The notes under the pieces were generated by a model. It saw only the letters and a list, made by a program, of their open reading frames with translations, was not told the DNA's origin and did not search any database. From Typhlomys cinereus (lineage: Eukaryota > Chordata > Mammalia > Rodentia > Platacanthomyidae): DNA of 64,000 nt. Both the position numbers and the translations under genes were made by a program. Shown here one piece after another: positions 1 through 11,600 of the stretch. The DNA is taken from contig JALPQD010000629.1 in assembly GCA_023101885.1 (NCBI GenBank), positions 555,080-619,079 of the forward strand, in the 5' to 3' direction. Numbering within the stretch: the stretch's first letter is position 1; each line of letters starts with the position of its first letter.

Positions 1-315
1 GGGTCTATTGGTCATGCTTGCTGAGGGATGCTCCTTGGGGGTGTGGGGCTGCCTTTTCTCTGTGTCCCACAGGGAGAAAAGAAAGGAAACAAGTAGATGG
101 AGAAGGAAGAGAGAGGGAGGAAGGGGTCACCCTTTTATGAGGACACTAATCCCACCGTGCCCCCCATGATGCTTCACCTCCCAAGGACACACTGTCAAAT
201 CTCCCCACTTGCAGGACTTATGGCCTTCATATTTGAGTTCTGGGGCGACCCAAGCATTCACTTGATAGTTAGTAGTTCCAAACTGAATACTCGTTACTGA
301 GCACGTGTGTAGAAT

Positions 316-856
316 ATTTTCTGTATTGTTTTTGCTTGTTTGTTTTTGAATATAAGCTTTATTTTTAATTGCTTTTTATTCTTTGATACTTGATGCATAA
401 ATTTATGTGTTTTCGCTGCTTACTATCTAATCCCCCCCCCCACTTCATACTTTCTCCTTTCCAGCCAGTCTCCCTCCTACATTCATGTCTTTTTGCATGT
501 GCGGCCCATTGGGTTTTGCCCGAGATGGCTGTATTGGCAGGTGCCTGAGTCTTGCTGGGACGTAGATGACTGATCAGTGGGAGAATGGTGAAGCCCCCGT
601 TCTCCTGCCTGATATTAGCTTTAATCTCGGAGAGGTGTAGCTTTTCTTGAGATTGTCCCTCATCCGTGGTAAAACGTTGGTGGGCAGATTACTGTCCGGG
701 TCTCGTGGATGGACAGTCATCGCAGTGCGTTCTTGCATTCAGCAGCCTTATTGTCACCAGAGGATCCTGGCTGGCAGCCCCCTCCCCTCTTACATTCTTA
801 CTGCCCCCTCTTCTGCAGGGTTCCTTGAATCTTGGGATGGGGTAGGGTGGGGTGAT
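316..856 (-). mobile_element. L1 3'-end fragment (antisense)
   Basis: The left side is T-rich, as expected for an antisense poly(A) end, followed by pyrimidine-rich sequence. A block at 785-857 (tacattcttactgccccctc and following) recurs at 34625-34700 and 42772-42840, marking a dispersed family. The 42-44 kb copy also has the L1 ORF2 C-terminus, which identifies the family as L1. This copy is only 3'-UTR-like and is not coding. Confidence 0.6.
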
Positions 857-857
857 T

Positions 858-1172
858 TAGATGCCCTGTTTTGCAAGCAGAAGGTCCTGAGTTCAGATCC
901 CAGGTCCCATGTGAAACTGTCAGGTGGAAACGGAGACCGCCTGCACCCCAGGCCCTGATGGGCAAAGCCTGGAAAATTCCAGAGCAAAGTCAAAAGGAGG
1001 TAGAGGTGATCCAGGCTGATTCCAGAAGTCACCCTCAGCTCTCCACAGGGACACACAGTGCACTTTAATACACACACACATACACACACACACACACACA
1101 CACGCACACGGACGAACATGCACATGGACGCACATGCACACACACGTACATGCATGCATGCAATACATGCAC
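858..1172 (+). mobile_element. tRNA-derived SINE (local family A) with CA tail
   Basis: Shows the family body: a Pol III B-box-like gagttcagatccc, then a middle part with agcctggaaaattccagag, a gatccaggctgattcc block and a ctccacagg end. A CA/TGCA-rich tail runs to about 1172. The A box is eroded, so this is an older copy. Confidence 0.75.
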
Positions 1173-1278
1173 GCACGCACGTGCAAAATAAATGTTCCAT
1201 TTAGACTGAGTAGTCTCCAGCCTCTTAGTCTCTATGCTTGGGCCAGCTGTTGATTCTCTGCATTAAATACTTTCTATC

Positions 1279-1510
1279 AGACTGGAGAGATTGCTCAAAG
1301 GTTAAGACTCTGCCTTGCCAGCAGAAGGACGTGAGGTTCGGATCCCAGATCCTATGTGAAGATACCAGGCAGAAAGGGCAGCACTGGAAGGCAGAGCCTG
1401 GGAAACCCCAGAGTAAAGCAATATGGAGGTAGAAGCAATCCAATATGATTTCTGATGTCACCTTTAGGCCTCCACAGGTACACACGCACACAAATTAAAA
1501 ATATATTTAT
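1279..1510 (+). mobile_element. tRNA-derived SINE (local family A)
   Basis: Near-complete copy beginning gactggagagattgctcaaa (A box region), then ggttcggatcccag (B box), the agcctgggaaaccccagagt block and a ctccacaggtacacacg end, with an AT-rich tail. Same family and orientation as the copy just upstream, about 110 bp away. Confidence 0.82.
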
Positions 1511-1906
1511 ATATAAAAGACAAACATTGCAAAAGGGAGTATCTCAGTCGACATGAAGTGCTTCTCTTATCCACAGGTGCAATGATAAGGGTTTAGTTGG
1601 CAGCGTGGAGTGTTTGTCTGACTGAACGAATGACCGAAAGGAAGAGTGAGTGAAATATATGGTCCTGCTTGGACGTTGATTGAGACTGGAGAAGAGCCCG
1701 TCCTCGCACAAGTGTCCAAGGGCAGCAAAGGCGGCGGGTCATTGCTCAGCCGAGACACCACCTCGGAGTAGTACAGTCACTTACTGCGGTCACGCACTGG
1801 GGCTGGCTAAGAACTTATACTTTTTCTCCAAACATAAAAATAATTTAAAGAAAAAAAAGAGGAGGAGGAGGAGGTCAGGCGGAAGCAGTGCTGGTCTCCC
1901 AGCTGT

Positions 1907-2073
1907 GAAGGATCCCTCGGGATGAGATCTGGCTGTGAAATATCGCCCGGCGATTAGATCTGGAGCTGTGAAATATAACTATGAATTTCGATCTCCGCCT
2001 TGGAAATACAGGGCGCTGATTGGGTCTCGGGTGAAATACAGCCCCCAGGTTTGCGCGCGTGCCGGTAAAATAT
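1907..2073. repeat. Degenerate repeat of GAAATAT-type motifs at about 30-34 bp spacing
   Basis: The motif ctgtGAAATAT or a close variant (gaaggat, gaaatat, gaaatat, gaaatac, gaaatac, aaaatat) starts at 1907, 1937, 1970, 2003, 2033 and 2067. Spacings are 30, 33, 33, 30 and 34 bp. Several units are followed by a gatTAGATCT-like segment. The block keeps many CpGs. It is not a known transposon that I recognise; it is either an old decayed tandem array or a regulatory cluster. Confidence 0.6.
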
Positions 2074-2344
2074 GATCGCTGATTATATCGGGACCCGGAA
2101 AGCACGGTGTTTGCTTCCACCGGGACTTTCCCACAGTTGGTGAAGGAAAGTGTAAATCCACGCAGAGCAGGAGAGAATGAAAATGATCGATTCATAAAGG
2201 CGACAACCGAGAACCTCTCGGAGCTGTCAGCACAAGGGGAGAGCACGCACTGTCCTCCGCTGGTGGCACCCCTAACATTTGGCTTGGGGGAAGGGTGGCA
2301 GGCAGCCAGGCTCCTTGAGTGTCCCCTGGGTGAGGAGTGTGAGT

Positions 2345-3040
2345 GCTGAGTGTGTGCTGGGTGCTTGCTGGGTGCGTGCTGGGTGCTTGCTGGGTGCTTG
2401 CTGAGTATATGCTGGGTGCGTGCTGGGTGCTTGCTGAGTATGTGCTGGGTGTGTGCTGCTTGCTTGCTGGATGCTTGCTGGGTGCTTGCTGGGTGCGTGC
2501 TGGGTGTGTGCTAGGTGCTTGTTGGGTGCTTGCTGGGTGCGTGCTGGGTGTGTGCTAGGTGCTTGTTGGGTGCTTGCTGGGTGCGTGCTGGGTGTGTGCT
2601 AGGTGCTTGTTGGGTGCTTGCTGGGTGCTTGCTGGGTGTGTGCTGGGTGCTTGTTGGGTGCTTGCTGGGTGCTTGCTGGGTGTGTGCTAGGTGCTTGTTG
2701 GGTGCTTGCTGGGTGCTTGCTGGGTGTGTGCTGGGTGCTTGCTGGGTGCATGCTGGGTGCTTGCTGAGTATGTGCTGGGTGCTTGCTGAGTATGTGCTGG
2801 GTGTGTGCTGGGTGCTTGCTGGGTGTATGCTGGGTGCTTGCTGGGTGTGTGCTGGGTGCGTGCTGGGTGCTTGCTGGGTGCTTGCTGGGTGTGTGCTGGG
2901 TGCGTGCTGGGCGCTTGCTGGGTATGTGCTGGGTGCTTGCTGGGTGTGTGCTGGGTGCTTGCTGGGTGTGTGCTGGGTGCTTACTGGGCGCTTGCTGGGT
3001 ATGTGCTGGGTGCTTGCTGGTGCTTCCTGGGTGCGTGTTA
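2345..3040. repeat. Minisatellite, 11-bp unit
   Basis: About 63 head-to-tail units of an 11-mer, mainly gggtgcttgct with variants gggtgcgtgct, gggtgtgtgct and gagtatatgct. Because 11 is not a multiple of 3, all three + frames stay open and give Cys/Leu/Gly-rich peptides repeating every 11 residues. These open frames are an artefact of the repeat and not a gene. Confidence 0.97.
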
Positions 3041-3414
3041 AGAGTGTGCTGGCCCTGCCTCTTCCCCTTTGCAGGTGGGACTATAAGCCAAGTGAAAACT
3101 CTCTGGTGCCCTCCTCGGTACGACCCCACCTAAGTCCTTAGCACCCCTCAGCCTCACCTTGCCCCGCCCCTTGCCTCACACTCTGGCACCTGGTTCCGAG
3201 GAGATTCAGGTGGGGCAGAGCGCTGCTGCTGCACCGATGGGGCAGGAGGGTCTCTGTGAGAATCAGTGATGTGGGAGAGAACCTGTGACGTAGACACAAG
3301 AGGGACAGGGAGTCCAGCTGGGCTCAGCCCTCATGTCAGGAAGCTGAGGCCCAGGGCTGTGAGGCATGCCTGGACAGGGCTAGGCTATGCACCGATGCCC
3401 TGGGGCCGGTTCAC

Positions 3415-3580
3415 AGTGGGCCTCTCTCTTCTCTCTGTGTCTCTGTCTCTCTGCATGTCTCTGTCTCCCTCAGTCTCTCTGTGCGTGTTGCTGTCTCCGC
3501 CTCTGTCTCTGTGTCTCTTGTGTCTGCCTTGCTCTCCGTTTCTGTGCGTATCTCCCTCCTCCCCCGTGTCGTCTTTCTGA
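3415..3580. repeat. Low-complexity TCTG/TCTC pyrimidine-rich tract
   Basis: Imperfect ctctgtctctgtgtctct-type repeat on the + strand. No coding signal. The flanks 3045-3415 and 3580-3960 are unique GC-rich intron without recognised features. Confidence 0.85.
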
Positions 3581-3964
3581 AGGAGAAAACTAAATTTAGA
3601 GGCTGACTTGGCTCAGAGCGGTGACTTAGCGTAACAGCCTCAGGCGTGACCCCGGCTTCTCACAGGCGAGCAGGGAGATGCGGTATATCAGGGCTGCACC
3701 CCTCGCAATGCTGCCATCTCCCCTGGACGGAGGCTCTGTTCCCCAGCTGCGCACAGCTGAGTGCTGGCCAGAGATGGCCCCAGGGTGCTGCTCCGCTCAC
3801 GGGATCAGCTCCCCCCACCCCCTTCCTCCCAGGAGTCCCCCATGAAACCCTCTGGACAGAGCTCTCTGTTCACAGTGTGTCCCCAGAGCTCAGCCACGGC
3901 AGACCCCCCGCCGGCCCGCGTCTCTCGCTAGTGCTCACTTGTAAAATGGGTCACTTGGAAACAG

Positions 3965-4355
3965 GTATATGAGTGTGTGTGCACACAAATGTATGTGTGG
4001 GAAGAATGTATGAATGTGCGGGTAGGTGTGTTTGTGTGTGGTATGTGAGGTATATGTGTGTTCGCATGTGTGTGTGCATGTATATATATACACGTACATG
4101 CAAATGAGTGCTTGTGCATGTGATATGTATGGGGTGTATTATGTATGCATATGTGTGTGCATGTGTGTGTATATATATATACACGTATGTAAAGACAAGT
4201 GTTTGTGCATGTGGTATGTGTTGGGTATATGTATGTATGCATATGTATGTGCATGTGTATGTACATGCAGATGAGTGTACATGTGGTCTGTATGGGAGGT
4301 GTGTTTGTGTGCATGTGTACATGTATGTACATGTGTGTGCACGTATGTGTGCATG
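3965..4355. repeat. TG/TA-rich tandem block, about 77-91 bp unit
   Basis: A TGTG/CATG-rich stretch in which a longer module recurs (tatatatatacacgta, then gagtgcttgtgcatgtg-like, then gtatgggg-like). Related points fall near 4094, 4184 and 4261. Two copies include a palindromic (TA)n flanked by GT/AC. Alternating purine-pyrimidine sequence is extensive. Confidence 0.7.
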
Positions 4356-6067
4356 TGTTTAGCACCATTCTGAGCACACTTAAACAGCCCACAAGCCTGT
4401 GAGGAGGACGTCATTTGGATCCCCCGCTCTCACAGGGGTGGCCCTGCCTCGTTCCTGGGGTGGCTGCTTTGCCATCCCGGCCATGGTGGGCATGGGCACT
4501 CATCAGACCTGAGCTCTGGCCCCGTGTTCTCCCCTGGCGTGGGCGCTCAGCGAGCCGCCGCGAGGGAGGCGGGCATCGCCTTATCTCAGCAGAGCCAGGC
4601 GGCTGGCTGGCCTTATCAAGGGGATTTGAGCTTGTAAAACACGCTGCTATCATACCATCTCCCAGAACAGTTGGGGTGCTCCCAGCGGGCTTTATCCTCG
4701 CCATTGTGACCTGTGATTGGGGAGCTGGGACCCCGGGTGCCATGCCCATCGCAAGGAGGGGATCAGAAGAGAAGCCGTGTGCCCATTGTAACTCCAGGAA
4801 GCAGAGCTGGCTGGCCGATACCACACTGAGCAGTGGTGGGCAGCATGGCTTTCTCCGCCCCCTTTCTTCCCTGAAGGGAGGAGGCAGACTAGGAAGGGGT
4901 GATAGTCTCAAGGAACCCAGAAGTGGAACATTCTAGAGGAACATGAAAACAACCCACTGAGTATGTGGCCTCCTTGTTGTAAGTCCTTTCCATGTACTAG
5001 ACTCTGCAGAGACCAGAGCCCTGGTCTTGGACAGTCCTTGTCCTAACTGGCCTGTGTGACCGCTGGCCAGCCGCTCGCAACTCCAGCCGCACGTATCCAG
5101 TGGGAAGAATCACACCAGGGCGTCAGGTCATGGTGAGCAGCGGTTGGGGACACAGACAGCCCCACAAACTGTGGGTGCCGTGCCCACTGGGGGAGGGGAT
5201 CAGAGGAGAAGCTGTGGGCAGATTGTCGATCCAGGAACCAGAGGGAAGAAGGACTAAGCCGCAGAGGGTGCCCCGGGCAGAGGGAACAGTACCCTTGTCC
5301 ACGAGGCTGCGGGCAGACCCCGCCACTGGTGTGGGAGCAGCGGGCTGGAGCTGAGCTGGCTGAGGCTGGTGGTGGTTGCTGGGGGTGGAGGTTGGGGGGG
5401 TGACTGGCCAAGGGGAGCCAGAGGGAGCCGAGGGGAGCCGGGCCCATCTGGCCCTGTTTTTCTTATGTCACTTTGGGCGCTTTTGTACCGAGCGCCGACT
5501 GTCACGGCTTCCTGTGGCTCCCTTTGAACCTGGCATCTGTATGGGGCTCCCTCCGGCCCGGCAGTGTGTGCCAGGCTCAGATCTGATGGTAACCTGGGCA
5601 TCTGTTGCATTGATGAGAGGGTGCGGGGGGGGGGGAGTCAGGCTCTTGCGTCAGATCTGGCGTGGGTGGGGCGAGGGGCGGTCAGCCTCTGGGGGGAAGC
5701 AGGGGTCTTTCCCGTCCTGAGAACTCGCCGACAGCTTCTGCCTCCCCAGGCCCGGCCCGTGAGGGCTCCCGTCGCCCCTTGCGTTCCACTTTCTGTCCCC
5801 TGCCTGACTTTCAGGAGGCAGGAAGAATCTGCGCGTGGCCAGCGCTTGCTCGGAACCAGGGAGCCTGGACGGGGTCAGCCGTGTGATTTCCAGACTCCAC
5901 ACCCTCAGCCGACCCTGCGGGGCTGCCGCCTGCCTCGTCAATGGGGGACGAAACCCTCATGGCGCTACGGCAGGGCACGGCTGGTGTGGGCCTTCCTGTC
6001 CGTGGGCGGGGGCGGGGCTGTGGACTCACGCCGGAGTCTGCATCTGGCTCTACCAACATGTGTCAGG

Positions 6068-6170
6068 GCATCTCTCTCTGTGACTCAGTGTCCCATCTGT
6101 AACATGGGAACAAGACTCACCCCGGATCTGAGGGGCGTCTCGAGTGAGCGCACGTGTGTGCAAGGTCCTG
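6068..6170 (+). mobile_element. MIR-like fragment
   Basis: gtgactcagtgtcccatctgtaacatggga resembles the MIR segment that reads 'cctcagtttcctcatctgtaaaatgggg'. Short and diverged. Confidence 0.4.
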
Positions 6171-7084
6171 AGAATGACTCCTGGTGCTGTCGGGGCTGCG
6201 TGGGTGCCGCCATCGCCTCACTGCCCCCATCGTGAGAGGGTGGTCCCCGCTGGGCACCCCAGGTGTGAGCACCGGGGGTGGGGGTTTGAATGGGGAATGC
6301 GGAGGGCTGGGGAGATGGGGCCAGAGCTGTGGGTTCGAGGCTGCCCTTACTATTCAGGGTCTACATGGACTCTGGTCACCTGCTCTGTGCCCCCCCCCCG
6401 AGTTCAGTTTAGGCTTATCTGGACGTTTCTCTCTGGAAACCTTTGTCAGGAAAAGGTACTGGAGTCTCAGGGAAAAAAAGGGACGCCCCGTCCGCTGACC
6501 GGAGGCAAGATCCATGTCCCTGCGACGCATGCCCCCGTGGGAACGGGAAGCAGGGCCCTGGTGCTGGTGACAGTGATGGCCGGGTGTGGTCTGGTCCTGC
6601 AGGGTCTCGGCCCCAGAGGGAGCCCCCATAATGGCAGGCTGCACACCCCGTGCAGAGACAGGAGCGGCAAAGTCCAAGGAGAGGACCCCAGGCCTTGTTC
6701 CTGAGAACAAGGGGGCACGGGTGGAGGAAGGGGAGCTGCTGTGTCCACGCAGGGAACTGAGCAGAATGAGGCTGGAGACGGGAAGGCCGAGGGAGGAGGC
6801 CATCCCGATCCCACAGGTCAGTGGGCCGAGTGGGTGTGGGGAGGGCAAAGGTCTGGGTCCAGTCCTGACCCACAGGACTCCACCCTGCCTCACAGAGCAG
6901 AGGAAAGCCCGGACTTAGGGTCCCCAGCGGCTGCTGGGCAGTGGTTATACACTGTACGCTCCATGGGCAGCAGGGCACTGCCAAGATCTCGCCCACACCC
7001 GCAGCTGGAGGGGAGGCTCCTGGGCTTTGGGAGGTGCCCTGGGCATCTATCCGGGGCCATCCGTGCCTGACCCTGTGCACCTGC

Positions 7085-7195
7085 TCATGACAACTGCCAG
7101 GAGGTCACGACGTTCTAACTGTACCCATTTGAAGATGGAGAAACTCCAAGAGAGGAAGCAACCGGCCCTGGGTCACATGGTAGGACCCCAGCCCA
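7085..7195 (-). mobile_element. MIR-like fragment (antisense)
   Basis: ccatttgaagatggagaaactcc, agaggaagcaac and ggtcacatggtaggac match the order of the reverse-strand MIR core (gatgaggaaactg...gag...ggtcacacagc). Ancient and diverged. Confidence 0.45.
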
Positions 7196-8005
7196 GCCTG
7201 GAGCCTCGACCCCTCCGTCCCCCTATCTTGTCAGACCTTGTCTCCCAGGACGCCAATGCCCCCCCTCCCCTGAAAGACAGCGATCCTCCTGCAGGCTCTG
7301 CCAGAGCCAGCGGAGCGCCCTGTCCCACCCCGCCCGCAGGAGCGAGGGAGAAGGACAGACTGGCGTCCGCGCGCTCCGCAGCTTCCCGGTACCAAGTATA
7401 TATTTTTTCTAATCGGCCCAGCTGCCGATGGTTATCTGGCTTCGCTCGAGAGCGAAAGAGACTTTGTGTCAAATGCTGAAAAATGACTTGTCCGCCAGCC
7501 TCTCCGTCTCCTGCGAGGAGGTGCCGTGCTGCGAGCATACAAATCATTCACCGGTTGGGGTGGCTCGCGGCGAGGCGAGAGTGCGTGGAGATTGCTAAAG
7601 CCCCTCGTGTCCCCTTCCCAAGGTCACGGGCGGGCGACCCAGCTGTGCCCCAACCTGGAGAACAAGACTATGGAGCTGGGCAGAGAGACAGAGGGCTGAG
7701 CTGGGCTGGGCGGGTTTCCCCCTGACCCCCACCCCCACAGAGGCCAGCCCACCTGGGGATCAGGTCCAGGCGACGGCCAGCTGTGTGACCTTCGAAACGT
7801 GCTTAAGTTTTCTGGACTCGGGGTTCTTCCTGCATTAGAGCCCTTTGGACCCTCTTTATAGCCAAGCCCCTCCCCTGGCCAGATGCTGGGTCTTCTGACA
7901 CCCTAATTGATTGTCACTCACGGGTCCTCAGAGGTTCCCAGGTAGAGAATCAACCCTGGTGCCCACAGACAAGCAGAGCTGGAGGAAGAAGGTGGGTGAC
8001 AGTGC

Positions 8006-8155
8006 ACAGGACTCCTGGCTTAGGGTTTGGAGGCAGCCTGCCTGGCTTGAGTTCAAATCTTGTCTCTGACATCCAGGGGCTGAGTGACCTCGGATCCGTG
8101 GCTTAGCCACTCTGGGCTTACGTCTCCTCGCCCATCAGCTAGGGCGATAACCAAG
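8006..8155 (+). mobile_element. MIR fragment
   Basis: Follows the MIR order: a tttggaggcagcctgcctgg part, ttgagttcaaatcttgtctc (B box), tgagtgacctcgg, then ccactctgggctta. Diverged but recognisable on the + strand. Confidence 0.65.
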
Positions 8156-8417
8156 ACTCCTTCACGGGGACTGAGGGAAGCAAGGTCTTGGGACAGCGTC
8201 TGCACCTGGGAATGGCCTCTTGTCATTCATCCTCCGCCTGTTCACTGGGCGCTGCTGCAGGCCGCTAAACTCACCGTGCCTTGGTTTCTCCGATCATGAA
8301 GGGGGAGAGGGGCTAAGAATTGTGCTTCAATCAGCCAGCACATATCACTTATGGATCATTTCCTGGCTCTCTGGGAAAGACAGTTTGTGATTTTGTGGAG
8401 GGGGGTATAGACGATGC

Positions 8418-8641
8418 ACTGTGTGTCCCTGTGGAGGCCCAAGGGTGACTTCGGGAATCATCCTGGATGGTTTCTACCTCCTTTTTGCTTCACTCTGGCA
8501 TTTCCTAGGCCCACCGAGGCCAGAAGTGCAGGCCGCCACCATTTCCACCCGGCGTTTTTTTACGTGGGACCTGGGATCTGAACTCAGGACCTTCTGCTTG
8601 TGAGGCAGAGTCTTAACCCTTGAGCCGCCTCTCCAGCCCCC
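8418..8641 (-). mobile_element. tRNA-derived SINE (local family A, antisense)
   Basis: Reads in reverse: cctgtggaggcccaagggtg, then ggcatttcctaggc, then ggatctgaactcaggacc (reverse B box), ending agccgcctctccagcccc (reverse A box and head). Confidence 0.85.
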
Positions 8642-8644
8642 TGA

Positions 8645-11600
8645 TAGTTGCTTTCTAAGAGCTTTGAAGCCATGGAGCCCGTGAATTCCTAACACAAGAG
8701 AATCGAACAGCATTTGGGGCGCACACATGAAGTCAGCCCTGGGGCTCTATGCCCTGCCCCGCCTCATCAGAAGACACTTTCTGTTCCCTGAGGTCCCCAA
8801 AGAACCAGGAGGTGACTGCAGAAGGGGGCAACCCCCAGGAACCCCAGAACGAGAACCCCGAGAGCCCCAGTTGTGGGAAAGGGGGTCTCCATCACTCTTG
8901 TCCCGTCTTGATCTTCCCAGCCACAGGCCTTTGAAAACCCAGGTGGTCTTCTGGTGGGTCTGAGACTCTAGCCAGGGTCCCTCACACTGGGACAAGCCCG
9001 ACAGTCCGCCCGGGCTGAGGGGGGCTGCTACAAGCCGGATGGAGACCAACCACACGCTAGAGAGAGTACCTGGCTATAGCAGGTGTTGAACATAGGCCAG
9101 GGTACCCCCACAGAACCTATCACACATACCCCAACACCCTAACTTCTGACTGAGATCTTGGGGGGAAGGAGCATGGGGATCGCTCCCCTCGTCCTGGCTA
9201 CCCCGATTCAGGAGACAGGATGGGGAGGGGCAGCGGCGGTGGCTTGCTGGAGCCTCCATGGATCCCCTCTTCTGCTCCGCTTGCCTGGTCCCCCACTTCT
9301 TACACTGCAATTCCAGGTGCCTCTGTTGTATAGAGTAGGAAAAAGCTGGTTCTGGTCCTCCAAAGCCAAACCTTGAAAAAAAAAATCAGCTTTGCAAAGA
9401 GCCCAACACAAAAAGCCATCAAAGGGGTTCAATGGAGCGTCAAGGACTCCGCTCACGTCCCCGCCACTTCCCCACGGAAGGTATGTCACAGTAATTCAGA
9501 TGAATCTCAGCCGCTGGTTTCCATCTGTTGAATGGGGTCTTTCTGAACCCACTTTACCCAGCAGGGACTATAACGAGAGATGTGCCCACCCCAGGGTGGC
9601 TCCCCAGAAGCTTCCGTCAAGTGTGGGGCCTCCTCCAAAGAGCAGCTGGGTATTCTCTGCCCCCAAAGCCTCTCTCAAGGTGTGGTGGGGGGTTTGGGGG
9701 GGTGTCCTCCAACTGCATAGCTTGGCTTCCCAGCTGCGTGACTCCAAAGGCCTGTTATTCAGGGAGGACGGATGGGAAACCTCAGTGTGTCCTTCCCACG
9801 GCTGATAGCAGGGGCCCTGGGGACCCAGCGTGTCCCCTGTTGCCGCTCCCTTCTCTCCCTCCCCAGTCACAGCCCAGCTCCTGCTCCAGGTAACCACCTC
9901 CATTGTGTGCGCCTGGCGGGGTAATCTTGGCCCCAAGCTGTGTTAACAAACGTCCTGGAGTGCCTGGTGTTGTATCTGATCCCAGCACCCCACTTTGCCA
10001 GATAAGGCCCTGGAGCTTGGGGTGCAGATTGGAGCACACTCCCCCTCCCCCAGAACCCCTTAGGAATTCATCCCTCGATGATGACAATTTCTGAAAAGAA
10101 CCCTGGGAGGGGTAGGGACTGCGCAGCTGGCGACGGCTCCCTCCCCTGCACCTCTCCTGCGCTCCGGCTCACTGAATCCCCCTGCTGCTTGCTGCGGATC
10201 TGGGTTCGAGTCCTGTTTCCAGCCTCTTCCTAGTTGGGCGATGGTCCTATCTATTCTCGGGGTCTTGGTGTCTTCAATTATAAAACATGAAACAAATCCA
10301 GCTGCCATGGGGACAGAGAAGGGGGACGGGAGCCGCCAGGAAAGGAGCCCCGGTTAGGACAAACAGAGCATGGGAGGCCTGTACTACACTGACCTGCTAC
10401 GGCGGCTTGAACCAGCTGCAGTCAACCCTCCTCTCTGGAGACCAAAGGTCACGGTCAGTTGCTATGAGGAAGGACTGTCCTTGCCTATCCCTGCTTGGGC
10501 TTTGTGGTGGTCATGTGGGATTCCGGGGCACATGGCCGCCTGGCTCCAGTCTCCCCCCTTTTTCACAAGTATTAAAGTCCTTTTGGATTAGGGTCCAGAC
10601 TCACTTAGCTTATTGTCATCTGTCACCTTGGATGGAGAAATCAGAGCCTCCGTGTGTCTTTTTTTGGGGGGGACACAGCACACCCCACAGTGCTACCTTG
10701 CAAGTGGGTCCTCTTGATCCAAGCGCCCAGAATCCCCTGGGCCCTTGAGAGAGGCCCATCACTGGTGATTCTGCTTGGACCATCGCTTGCCTTATCTCCC
10801 CCCAGGGGAATCCTGGCGTCCCCTCTCGGGTCTCCCCCGCCCGCATCTGTGTGCTCGGAAGTTGTACAAACAGATAACACTGTTTGCAGGTGCAGACAGG
10901 CTGCTCGGGGAGATGAACCTTTGCAGACGCCAAGAGAATGTCCCCTGTGGAGCACGAAAGCTATTTGGGGTCCCGAGGAGCTGGGCCTTGAGGGGCAAAG
11001 TGGGCATCCGGGGCTGAGGGAGGGGCTGGAGTGTGGATGGGAAGAAGGGGGTCAGGAGTTGTCTAGGGGGAGGGCAGCAGCCCCGCGAGGCTGGCTCAGA
11101 GCTGAGTGTGGCGGGAGAGGGGTGGGGCTCAGCCCCAGGGGGAGGTGGGCTGAGGCTGAGGCGGGTACTGGGGGGCTGATACAGGTTGTAAATGGAGGCT
11201 CAGAGCGCAGGCCCAGCAGCGAGCTCTTCCCAGGACGTCCACTCAAGGGAGGGCTGCGCTGCACAGCACACAGATGTCCCCGCCGTCACAAGGGACCGGG
11301 GAGCCCGACCCGCTGGGGACTCGCAGAAGAATCTTCAGTGAGCTGAGTAACATCTGCCACACCGACTTCCTCCTCTCGGGTCCTGGTTCCTTCTTGTGGG
11401 TAGTAGACATCGGACGCGACCCTGGTCAGTTCAGGTGCTGGGTGTTCCTCAGAGATTCAGTGAGGGGGGCAGGTACTCCTGGACCCTCCCCCCAGCATCT
11501 TTCCTCACCAAACCCCTGAGATTTTAACCCCCTAATCCCCCATCCTCAAAGCACTCACTTTAGGGCCACAAGGCTCAGCCTCCTTTTCCTTACCCTGTAA

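Larger units (their letters stand above)
4360..8005. other. GC-rich unique intron, no gene found
   Basis: Mostly non-repetitive, GC-rich sequence with G-runs (for example near 5627-5637) and two weak MIR-like remnants, listed separately. Open frames are overlapping, lack splice context and resemble no family I know. A lower-GC segment at 7385-7600 with several intact CpGs (around gcttcgctcgagagcgaa) could be a conserved element, which I cannot test here. Confidence 0.6.

Noticed and set aside
2343..3141. Long Cys/Leu/Gly-rich open frames on + and His/Pro/Ser-rich frame on -
   Set aside because: Produced by the stop-free 11-bp minisatellite read in every frame; no start context, splice sites or protein family.
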